Shown in pieces: positions 16,831-24,961 of a stretch of DNA of 28,463 nt. The notes beneath the pieces were generated by a model. That model made no database searches, was not told the DNA's origin, and saw only the letters and a list, made by a program, of their open reading frames with translations. Source of the stretch: an uncultured Muribaculaceae bacterium (GTDB taxonomy: Bacteria > Bacteroidota > Bacteroidia > Bacteroidales > Muribaculaceae); assembly GCA_910583795.1 (NCBI GenBank), contig CAJTZQ010000045.1:1-28463 (forward strand), read 5' to 3'. The stretch's first letter is position 1; the number at the start of each line of letters is the position of its first letter. A program made the translations under genes and the position numbers.

Positions 16831-16862
16831 GGGAGGCGGATATGCAGGTAAGTCCGTCTCCC
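16831..16862 (+). terminator. Intra-operon hairpin, possible attenuator between binding and hydrolase genes
   Basis: GGGAGGCGGA (16831-16840) pairs with TCCGTCTCCC (16853-16862) with one mismatch and is followed by GTTTTCCC. The U-run is short, so termination is probably partial. It lies in the 132-bp gap after the 136-aa lipoprotein and before the first hydrolase. A short perfect palindrome TAATCATTGATTA also overlaps the preceding stop codon (16810-16822). Confidence 0.45.
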
Positions 16863-16944
16863 GTTTTCCCATTTCAACCGTAATCAATATCTCAGTGATT
16901 AAAGATTGCGGGAATTAGAATCTGAATTAAATTAAACGGATATC

Positions 16945-18975
16945 ATGCGAAAACTATATTTTCTTACGATTGCATTCTCTTTGCTGACAGCATTCAACTG
17001 TGTCGCCGGCAAGGATAATCCTCAATTATACATGAACAACCGTGCGCCACTTGTTGAAAAAGCCTATATGGAGCTCCCCATAGGAGCGGTCAAGCCTGAA
17101 GGGTGGCTTAAAGAACAGATGCTGCGGATGTGTAACGGTATGACTGGTAACCTCGACATACTTTATGAAAAAGTCATGGGCAAGCGCAACGGATGGCTGG
17201 GAGGCGACGGTGATGTATGGGAACGCGGACCATATTGGATAGACGGGCTGCTTCCCCTCGCTTACATCATGGATAACGATTCTCTCAAAGCAAAGGTAAA
17301 GCCATGGGTGGAATGGGCACTCAACAGCCAGCGGGAAGATGGTTATTTCGGACCATCGGAAGACCGTGGTCCGGAACCGGGACTACAACGAAACAACTCC
17401 GAAGACTGGTGGCCAAAGATGGTGGTGCTTAAATTCCTGAAACAGTATTACGACGCCACAGGAGATAAGCGGGTCCTGCCATTTATGACCAAATACTTTA
17501 AATACCAACTGAAAGAACTTAAAACCAAACCTCTCGATCATTGGACCTATTGGGGAAAAATGAGAGGAGGAGACAATCAATATGTGGTCTACTGGCTTTA
17601 CAATCTCACAGGAGATAAATTTCTTTTGGAACTCGGCGACCTTTTAAACGAACAGACAATGGACTGGACAGGAGAGTTCCTGAAACGTGACATGCTCAAC
17701 AGTCTGTTCAGCGTGCATTGTGTCAATCTTGCACAAGGAATGAAACAACCGATAATACGTTTTCAAGCCACAAAAGATGAAAAACACATGGAGGCAATTG
17801 ATGTAGCCTATAAAGACCTTATGAGAAAACATGGATGGCCCATCGGTTTATATGGAGGGGATGAACTTCTTCACACAGGGAATCCCACACAGGGTTCCGA
17901 ACTATGTAGCGCTGTGGAACTGATGTTTTCCCTTGAAAAGATGATTGAGATCACAGGACGCACCGACTGGGCGGACTGGCTTGAAAGGATTGCATTCAAT
18001 GCATTGCCGACTCAAGTCACCGACGCTTTCGATGCACGTCAATATTATCAGCAGCTGAATCAAGTGGAAGTATCACGCCATGACAGAAATTTCGTGACAT
18101 GCTACAACGGCACTGACCAGACATTCGGCATCCTTTCCGGCTATCCATGCTGCACGTCTAACCTTCATCAAGGTTGGCCTAAATTTGTCAGGAACCTTTG
18201 GTTCGCCACTCCCGACAAAGGATTGGCAGCCCTTTATTATTCTCCTTCCACTGTGTCGGCTACTGTAGGAGACGGCACAAGTGTTACGTTGTCAGAAGAA
18301 ACCAACTATCCCTTTGACGGAAATATTTCTTTTAAAATCAATATAAACGGAAAAAATAATAAATCTGTAGATTTCCCTCTTCATCTCAGAATCCCCGGAT
18401 GGTGCAAGGAAGGTATAATAACCGTCAATGGAAAGCCGTTTAGCAAAAGTCCGGCGGGAAGTATCGCACAAGTGAAAAGGACATGGAAATCGGGAGATAT
18501 AGTGAAGCTGATGTTACCCATGGATATCAGTTCGTCAAGATGGTATGAAGGGTCGGCTGTAGTGGAAAGAGGTCCTCTTGTCTACGCTTTACGTATTGAA
18601 GAAGACTGGCATAAAGTGAATGATGACCGCAAATTCGGCGACCGATATGGCGATTGGTATTATGAGGTCTTCCCAAAATCCCCATGGAACTACTGTCTGA
18701 TCGAAGATCATCTTAAAGATAAAAACATCAGGGATTGTTTCAAGATAGTTGAAAAGCCGATGCGGGATTATCCTTGGACTCTTGAAAATGCACCGATTGA
18801 AATCCATGCCAAGGGAAAACGCATGAACGAATGGTCCCTTTACAATGGTTCGGCAGGTCCGCAGCCCTATAGCACACAATATCAGATAGAAACGATGCCT
18901 GAAGAAGACATAGTGCTTATTCCATACGGATGTACAACTCTGAGAATCACCGAATTTCCTGTAACCAGAAAATAA
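16945..18975 (+). CDS. DUF1680/GH127-type glycoside hydrolase, divergent subgroup (676 aa)
   Basis: A signal peptide (about 1-22, cleavage near VAG) precedes an (alpha/alpha)6-barrel of the DUF1680 family, followed by beta-sandwich domains from about residue 435 on (LHLRIPGWCKEGIITVNGKP, then VVERGPLVYALRIEE). Family members include beta-L-arabinofuranosidases, which use a zinc-bound cysteine nucleophile held by Glu-x-Cys and Cys-Cys. Here Glu319-Leu-Cys321 (in GSELCSAVE) and Cys402-Cys403 (in YPCCTSN) occupy these places, so the metal site seems intact. The flanking residues differ from the canonical ETC and CCPxN seen in the next gene. Expected to act in the periplasm. It may cleave a different linkage or sugar from the standard enzymes. 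Confidence 0.85.
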   Translation: MRKLYFLTIAFSLLTAFNCVAGKDNPQLYMNNRAPLVEKAYMELPIGAVKPEGWLKEQMLRMCNGMTGNLDILYEKVMGKRNGWLGGDGDVWERGPYWIDGLLPLAYIMDNDSLKAKVKPWVEWALNSQREDGYFGPSEDRGPEPGLQRNNSEDWWPKMVVLKFLKQYYDATGDKRVLPFMTKYFKYQLKELKTKPLDHWTYWGKMRGGDNQYVVYWLYNLTGDKFLLELGDLLNEQTMDWTGEFLKRDMLNSLFSVHCVNLAQGMKQPIIRFQATKDEKHMEAIDVAYKDLMRKHGWPIGLYGGDELLHTGNPTQGSELCSAVELMFSLEKMIEITGRTDWADWLERIAFNALPTQVTDAFDARQYYQQLNQVEVSRHDRNFVTCYNGTDQTFGILSGYPCCTSNLHQGWPKFVRNLWFATPDKGLAALYYSPSTVSATVGDGTSVTLSEETNYPFDGNISFKININGKNNKSVDFPLHLRIPGWCKEGIITVNGKPFSKSPAGSIAQVKRTWKSGDIVKLMLPMDISSSRWYEGSAVVERGPLVYALRIEEDWHKVNDDRKFGDRYGDWYYEVFPKSPWNYCLIEDHLKDKNIRDCFKIVEKPMRDYPWTLENAPIEIHAKGKRMNEWSLYNGSAGPQPYSTQYQIETMPEEDIVLIPYGCTTLRITEFPVTRK

Positions 18976-19051
18976 CGTCCCCGGGATAACCCCTTAACCT
19001 TCAAACCTTAAGTGAGCTTGCGAAACTTAAATAAATATAAATTACCTCCAC

Positions 19052-21565
19052 ATGAAACGGTTTAAAAAATATATTAAGTATTCTATGTGTCTCTCTGCCA
19101 TTATCGGATCATCTCTGTTGATGGCAGGAGTCATCTCTTCTTGTTCCAATGTGTATGCAGACGATCCTGAGCCGCTGTCATCTGTCTCTTTTGAAAGAGT
19201 GAGACTGGAAGATGATTTTTGGTTGAACCGTCTCATCATACAGAAAAATACGCTTGTGCCGTTTTCTCTCTCAAAGACTGAACAAGTTGTGGAAAATCTA
19301 AAAATAGTGGGTGACTATCTAAAAAACGGGAATCGTCGTCCTCTTTTGGATCTTCCCCGCTATGTGGCTTCCGACCTTTTCAAAGTCATGGAAGGGGCGG
19401 CATGCCTTCTCACGATTGAAAAAGACACCATACTTGAAAAACAATTGGACGGTATCATCGATGTGATTGCCGATGCGCAATGTCCCGACGGATATTTTTA
19501 TGAGCTTCATGCGGTCGATCCATCGATGCGTACTTTGGGGTTCGGTACTGGAGAACGCCCGTATTCGTTTGTGATTCACAGTCATGAATTATACAACATG
19601 GGGCACATGTATGAAGCAGCCGTAGCTTACTACAAAGCTACGGGGAAACGTAAATTTTTAGATATAGCCGAAAAAAGCGCACGTCATATCAACAAGGTTT
19701 TCTTTGAGGGAGACCCTGCCTACAACGACGGGAAACCCGTCAATCAGGCTCCCGGACACGAGGAAATAGAACTGGCGCTGATAAAGCTTTTCCAGGTGAC
19801 GGGAGATTCGCTGTATCTTGACATGTCAAAAAAATTTATTGATATCCGCGGAGTCACTTTCCGTCCTGATGGAGAAGGGATCATGTCGGCGGAATATAGC
19901 CAGCAACATCTTCCTGTGAGGGAACAGATGACGGCACAGGGACACGCCGTCAGAGCAATGTATCTGTATTCTGCCATGGCAGACGTGCTCGCGGCAACGG
20001 GAGACAAATCTTTATCACCCGCGCTCGAAAGCATCTGGCATGACATTGTCGATAAAAAAATGCACATAAACGGTGGGCTTGGCGCCGTACCGGGAATCGA
20101 AGGGTTCGGGCCTGACTATGAGCTTCCCAATAAAAACACATACGATGAGACATGTGCCGCAGTAGGCAACGTATTGTTCAACTATCGTATGTTTCTGGCA
20201 TCAAAAGACGCAAAATACCTTGACGTAGCTGAAATTGCCCTATATAACAATGTCCTTGCCGGAGTCAATCTTGAAGGGAATAAGTTTTTCTATGTCAATG
20301 TCCTTGAGGCAGACGGGAAAAAAGCTTTCAATCACGGTCGGGCAGGACGTTCCCCCTGGTTCGGCACCGCATGTTGCCCGTCTAATCTTGCCCGACTGAT
20401 TCCACAGGTGCCGGGCATGATGTATTCCCACACTTCAGATGATATCTATTGCGGACTATATGCCTCCTCTTCAACCGACATAAACCTTGAATCCGGGAAA
20501 GTGACACTCCGTCAGACCACCGGTTATCCCTATGACGGGAAAGTGGTTGTCGAGGTTACGCCCGAATCTGACGGAGCTGAATTCACCCTCTGGATGAGAG
20601 TACCGACCTGGACAACCGATAGATTTGTGCCGGGAAAACTGTATAGCTATGCCGGAACAGGCAATTCTCCTGTTTCTGTGTCTGTAAACGGTGACAAATG
20701 TTCCCAAGAGCCTTTAAAAGGGTTCATCCCTGTGAAAAGGAAATGGAACAAGGGCGATAAACTGACCGTTAACCTCCCTATGGACGTGCGTTTTTCAGAA
20801 GCCGACACTCGTGTAAAGGCGGATTCCAACCGTTTTTGTATCACCCGCGGACCACTTGTTTACTGTGCTGAAAGTCCCGACAATGATTATACCCCTTCGC
20901 TGTATGTTGTCGCTAATCCTGATTTAAAGGCAAAAATTTCCAAATTCAACGAAGGTATTCTCAAAGGTCTGGATCAGATCAGTATTGAGGCGAAAGCTCT
21001 TGATGGGGATTCTTTAGTGGAAGCCGGGCTCACTCTTATACCATATTATGTCTGGAACAACCGTGGAGACAACACTTCGATGAATGTGTGGTTTGCGAAA
21101 GACGCTTCAACGGCAGAGGCATCTGTGGTGCGACCCCAGGGGAATATAGCGGATGTGGAAGCCACATTCACATTTAGCGGTGACAACGTGATTGCTATCG
21201 TAGATGGAGAATTACCGAAAAGTTCTTCCGACTCGGGGCCACTACGATGGACAAGCTGGCCAAAGAAAGGAGAACCGCAATCCGTAACGATAAAATTAAA
21301 AAAGAGACAACCGGTGGAGTCTATCTCCGTCTATTGGTATGACGACGAAGGAGGAGTGCAGATTCCCTCATCCTGGAATGCGGAATATTTTGCAGACGGA
21401 GCATGGCATTCGTTCCCGCTATACAACACTGATTTCTACAAGACCGACAAGGATCAGTTTAATGTGATCCATCCCGGTCATTCTATTGAAGCGGAAGCGA
21501 TACGGCTGAATATAATTCCGAAAGCTGACGCCACTGTAGGTATTTTGGAAGCATCGATAGAATAG
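19052..21565 (+). CDS. DUF1680/GH127 beta-L-arabinofuranosidase-like hydrolase with C-terminal sandwich domain (837 aa)
   Basis: An N-terminal signal (ending near ISSC or VYA; the lipobox at Cys31 makes it a probable lipoprotein) leads into a canonical DUF1680 barrel starting SVSFERVRLEDDFWLNRL. The zinc/nucleophile motif is Glu366-Thr-Cys368 (YDETCAAVG) and Cys441-Cys442 (TACCPSNLAR), both of the standard GH127 form. Beta domains follow (VNLPMDVRFSEA, then RGPLVYCAE). The final about 130 residues (ESISVYWYDDEGGVQIP onward) look like a discoidin/CBM32-type domain. Known activities in the family include beta-L-arabinofuranosidase and aceric-acid hydrolase, and the sequence alone does not decide. 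It lies 76 bases after the other DUF1680 gene. Confidence 0.88.
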   Translation: MKRFKKYIKYSMCLSAIIGSSLLMAGVISSCSNVYADDPEPLSSVSFERVRLEDDFWLNRLIIQKNTLVPFSLSKTEQVVENLKIVGDYLKNGNRRPLLDLPRYVASDLFKVMEGAACLLTIEKDTILEKQLDGIIDVIADAQCPDGYFYELHAVDPSMRTLGFGTGERPYSFVIHSHELYNMGHMYEAAVAYYKATGKRKFLDIAEKSARHINKVFFEGDPAYNDGKPVNQAPGHEEIELALIKLFQVTGDSLYLDMSKKFIDIRGVTFRPDGEGIMSAEYSQQHLPVREQMTAQGHAVRAMYLYSAMADVLAATGDKSLSPALESIWHDIVDKKMHINGGLGAVPGIEGFGPDYELPNKNTYDETCAAVGNVLFNYRMFLASKDAKYLDVAEIALYNNVLAGVNLEGNKFFYVNVLEADGKKAFNHGRAGRSPWFGTACCPSNLARLIPQVPGMMYSHTSDDIYCGLYASSSTDINLESGKVTLRQTTGYPYDGKVVVEVTPESDGAEFTLWMRVPTWTTDRFVPGKLYSYAGTGNSPVSVSVNGDKCSQEPLKGFIPVKRKWNKGDKLTVNLPMDVRFSEADTRVKADSNRFCITRGPLVYCAESPDNDYTPSLYVVANPDLKAKISKFNEGILKGLDQISIEAKALDGDSLVEAGLTLIPYYVWNNRGDNTSMNVWFAKDASTAEASVVRPQGNIADVEATFTFSGDNVIAIVDGELPKSSSDSGPLRWTSWPKKGEPQSVTIKLKKRQPVESISVYWYDDEGGVQIPSSWNAEYFADGAWHSFPLYNTDFYKTDKDQFNVIHPGHSIEAEAIRLNIIPKADATVGILEASIE

Positions 21566-21576
21566 GGACGGATATT

Positions 21577-24500
21577 ATGTGGTTATTACGTATTTTCTTC
21601 ATATTGTCAGGATTGTTAATGTCTGGAATATATGACGTATTTTGCAAAGAACCCGCCAAAATAATCATTATTTCCTCATCCCACACCTCTCAGGCAGAAT
21701 ATCAGGCACTGACTTCGATGGCATCAAATGGAAGAAGAGAATTCATATCCTTAGAGGCTACCGATATTGACAGAGACAAGTTAAAAGATGCCGATATTGT
21801 TGTGTTTCATAGGGTAGACAGTTCAGAATTCAGTAAGGATGAACTTAATCTGAAGGAATCTCTTGTGGCGTATGTCAGAAATGGCGGTAATCTTTATCTT
21901 TCAATGGAAGGGGTAAGGTTGCTCAATAATTGGGGTGTCGAGCCCACTCCTATTACGGTGGAGTATCAGGAAGCTGTCGACAATGGATTCGGACGTGCAG
22001 TGGGATTTCATGCCTACCGTGAACACCCGTTATTTGAGTCGCTTGCAGGTGGTGCTTACACATGGAAAGGACTTGAAGACCACATGGCGCGTACATTAGG
22101 ATTTTCAAAAGGGGCGTTACCTGTTGCCGGTGATTCCAAAATAATAGGTATCAACTGGGCTTATATCCATTATCATGAAGATCGGAAATTGATATGGGAA
22201 ACCTCCTTAGGCAAAGGTAAAATCTTAGCGGTGGGAGCGTATGTCTATTATTCTCTCCCCAATACCAACAGCTCAACGCTATCGATATTCACAGACAATA
22301 TATTTGACTATCTTGCAGGGACTCGTGTCTTTAAATCCAAACCGCGTGAATGGATATATGACTCAATCCCCGTGGCAAATGATCCGTCCTTGGTGGATAA
22401 ATTAAATATACCGGACGAAAAATATATTATCCCGGAATCAGTCGGTCCTACATGTGTCAGGGAATCTGACAAAAGACATTTTTGGAATGTTTCCGGACAG
22501 CAAGCTCTCGTCATGGGACGTGAAAAAGGGGGCGTGGAGGAAGTGTGGATCCATCCGGTCATGACGGCAAGAGACCTGAGCGTGGGTGTGAAATTAAAAA
22601 ACACCGATAAGATTTTATGGCTTGATACGGTTCGTTCTAAAACAACGAAAAGTTTTGAGTTCATGATGCGGGAATATCCATTGAAATCCGGATCCCTGAA
22701 AGAGGTCTTCTCCGCGTCGCCATCCCTGCCTGTGATTACTGTGAACTATGAATGGAATGATCCTGAAATAGAAGACGTTTATGTGACTTTAACAAGCAAT
22801 CTGCGTCTGATGTGGCCATATTCGTTGGAGTCTACGGGCACTCTTCTATATTCAGTCTCTCAAGACGGGAAAGTGGCTGCGGTTTGCGATCGGAATAAGG
22901 AGCTCAACATGGTTTCGGCTTTCTCAAAGAAACCGAAATCATATAAATACGGTCCATACGATTTCTCCAATAAAAACATTCCCTCATTCGGTAAAACACC
23001 CGCAAAACATAAGCAGGTGTCATTCATTTGGGATTTTGACGGTTCGGAAAGATCGCTCACCCTTTACATGGCGGGCGGCGAAGAGGGACTTAATAATAGT
23101 ATGGCTTTATTTAACGGGAATATTTCCCCCGATCAAAACATAGCCGAGACCTCACGCGCTATAAAAGACTTCTCTGATAAATATCTTATGATAGAAAGCG
23201 ACGATCCGGTATTCAACGAGGCATATAAGTGTGCGCTTTTGTCAACCGATAAGTTATTCTGTCACACCCCCTCTTTAGGTAAATCCATGATGGCAGGGTT
23301 TTGGTCAACTTCAAGAGGATGGAACGGTGGACATGCCGTAAGCGGACGTCCGGGTTATGCCTGGTATTTCGGTCGTGACACGGAATGGACCGGCACTGTT
23401 ATGAATTCATACGGTGATTTTGAGAAAGTAAAAGATATCTTGCTCACTTTCGGCAATTATCAAGACCCGGACGGCAAAATATATCATGAGTTGACCACAA
23501 GCGGATCAGTGCATTACGATGCTTCAGATTCAACTCCCCTCTATCTTGTATTGGCTGGAGACTATCTGAGGAAATCGGGAGATGTAGACTTTATAAGATC
23601 TCAATGGGACAGGATTATGAAGGCACTTTCATTTTGTCGCAGCACGGACACAGACAATGACGGACTGATTGAAAATACCGGAGTTGGACATGGATGGCAG
23701 GAAAGTCACCAGCTGCACGGCGCCCACACGGAAATATATCTGGCATCTATCTGGGCTCAGGCTCTCAAGGAATGTGCGTATATGGCGACGGCACTTGGGC
23801 TCGATTCCATAGCCTCCGGATGCAGCAAAGAATATGACGCATGCAAAAACATTATCAACAGGAACTTTTGGAATGATTCACTCCAATTTTTCAACCACGG
23901 ATTAATGAAAGACGGCTCATATCAGACACAAAAATGTGTACTGGGCGGTTCTCCATTAATTTTCGGTCTTGCCGATATTGAAAAAGCGAGAATTACGGCA
24001 CGAAATTTCCCGTCTAAATATTATTCCACTGATTGGGGCGTAACTATGGTGGGATATGACAGTCCTTACTATGCAACAGGAGGATATAATTACGGAAATG
24101 TCTGGCCGTTTTTGAACGGATTGGCAACACTGGCGGAATATAACGCAGGGCTGCGGTCGCAAGGATTCCGCCATGCGTTTTCATGTCTCAGGCTTTACAG
24201 ACTGTGGGATTATGGAAATATTGCAGAGGTTATCCTGGGAGATAAGCTCAGTTTCACAGGAATCTGCCCTCATCAGCAATGGTCTTCTTCCATGAATCTG
24301 AGTCCTCTTTATGAAGGGATGTTAGGTCTGAAGATCGACGCGTTATCAATGTCCATGGATATGGAGCCATGTTTCCCTTCCGACTGGAATTATGCAAATG
24401 TGACTCATATCCCTATAGCTGACCGCAAGATTGGACTTAATTATCAAAGGGGAAAGTCAGTCTATAGTTATAAACTCTACAATGAATGTCACGGAGAAGT

Positions 24501-24957
24501 TTCCATTGACTTCTCTGCCATACTTCCACTTGCTTCCAATGTGAAATGGGTTAAAATAAACGGTAAAAAAGTTCCGTTTAATATAGTAAGTGAACCTCAG
24601 AACATTAAAGTAAAAGTCGGGACAATCATCCTCAGTGACAACAAAGAAATTGAAATCGGATATTCAGGAGGAATCGGAATATGCCTTAATCTTCCTGAAC
24701 TTGCCGAGGGAATGGGCAACGACGGTCTAAAAATAGAAGCGGAGGAATTTGATGAAAAATCAAAAGAATACACTCTGCATCTGACAGGACGACCCGGTGT
24801 CCGTTATGATTTCAAGCTTTTGACACTGTCTGATGTAGCAACCGTCGAAGGTTCTGAAAAGCTGAAATCTGAAAGCCCTTACTCATTCTATACAATTCAA
24901 TTTCCTGAGGGTCAGGAGCCTTTTGTATCGAAGAAGGTTAAATTTAAAATAAAATAA
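21577..24957 (+). CDS. 1126-aa two-part protein: N-terminal Rossmann/GATase-like domain plus (alpha/alpha)6 hydrolase-like domain
   Basis: After a hydrophobic leader (about 1-23), residues about 27-245 have alternating strands and helices (AKIIIISSSHTSQAEYQAL, then LKDADIVVFHRVDSSE, then YVRNGGNLYLSMEGVRLL), resembling ThuA/DUF4350-like GATase-fold domains. The nucleophile Cys of amidotransferases is absent. A beta-rich middle (about 290-540) follows. Residues about 560-960 resemble amylo-alpha-1,6-glucosidase/glucoamylase-like barrels: AWYFGRDTEWTG with Asp601, KIYHELTTSG with Glu638, DNDGLIENTGVGHGWQE with Glu699 and Glu709, and PHQQWSSSMNLSPLYEGMLGL with Glu913. These acidic residues are candidate catalysts. 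The gene lies 11 bases after the DUF1680 gene and 4 bases before the GH31 gene. I cannot assign a CAZy family. Confidence 0.8.
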   Translation: MWLLRIFFILSGLLMSGIYDVFCKEPAKIIIISSSHTSQAEYQALTSMASNGRREFISLEATDIDRDKLKDADIVVFHRVDSSEFSKDELNLKESLVAYVRNGGNLYLSMEGVRLLNNWGVEPTPITVEYQEAVDNGFGRAVGFHAYREHPLFESLAGGAYTWKGLEDHMARTLGFSKGALPVAGDSKIIGINWAYIHYHEDRKLIWETSLGKGKILAVGAYVYYSLPNTNSSTLSIFTDNIFDYLAGTRVFKSKPREWIYDSIPVANDPSLVDKLNIPDEKYIIPESVGPTCVRESDKRHFWNVSGQQALVMGREKGGVEEVWIHPVMTARDLSVGVKLKNTDKILWLDTVRSKTTKSFEFMMREYPLKSGSLKEVFSASPSLPVITVNYEWNDPEIEDVYVTLTSNLRLMWPYSLESTGTLLYSVSQDGKVAAVCDRNKELNMVSAFSKKPKSYKYGPYDFSNKNIPSFGKTPAKHKQVSFIWDFDGSERSLTLYMAGGEEGLNNSMALFNGNISPDQNIAETSRAIKDFSDKYLMIESDDPVFNEAYKCALLSTDKLFCHTPSLGKSMMAGFWSTSRGWNGGHAVSGRPGYAWYFGRDTEWTGTVMNSYGDFEKVKDILLTFGNYQDPDGKIYHELTTSGSVHYDASDSTPLYLVLAGDYLRKSGDVDFIRSQWDRIMKALSFCRSTDTDNDGLIENTGVGHGWQESHQLHGAHTEIYLASIWAQALKECAYMATALGLDSIASGCSKEYDACKNIINRNFWNDSLQFFNHGLMKDGSYQTQKCVLGGSPLIFGLADIEKARITARNFPSKYYSTDWGVTMVGYDSPYYATGGYNYGNVWPFLNGLATLAEYNAGLRSQGFRHAFSCLRLYRLWDYGNIAEVILGDKLSFTGICPHQQWSSSMNLSPLYEGMLGLKIDALSMSMDMEPCFPSDWNYANVTHIPIADRKIGLNYQRGKSVYSYKLYNECHGEVSIDFSAILPLASNVKWVKINGKKVPFNIVSEPQNIKVKVGTIILSDNKEIEIGYSGGIGICLNLPELAEGMGNDGLKIEAEEFDEKSKEYTLHLTGRPGVRYDFKLLTLSDVATVEGSEKLKSESPYSFYTIQFPEGQEPFVSKKVKFKIK

Positions 24958-24961
24958 TATC

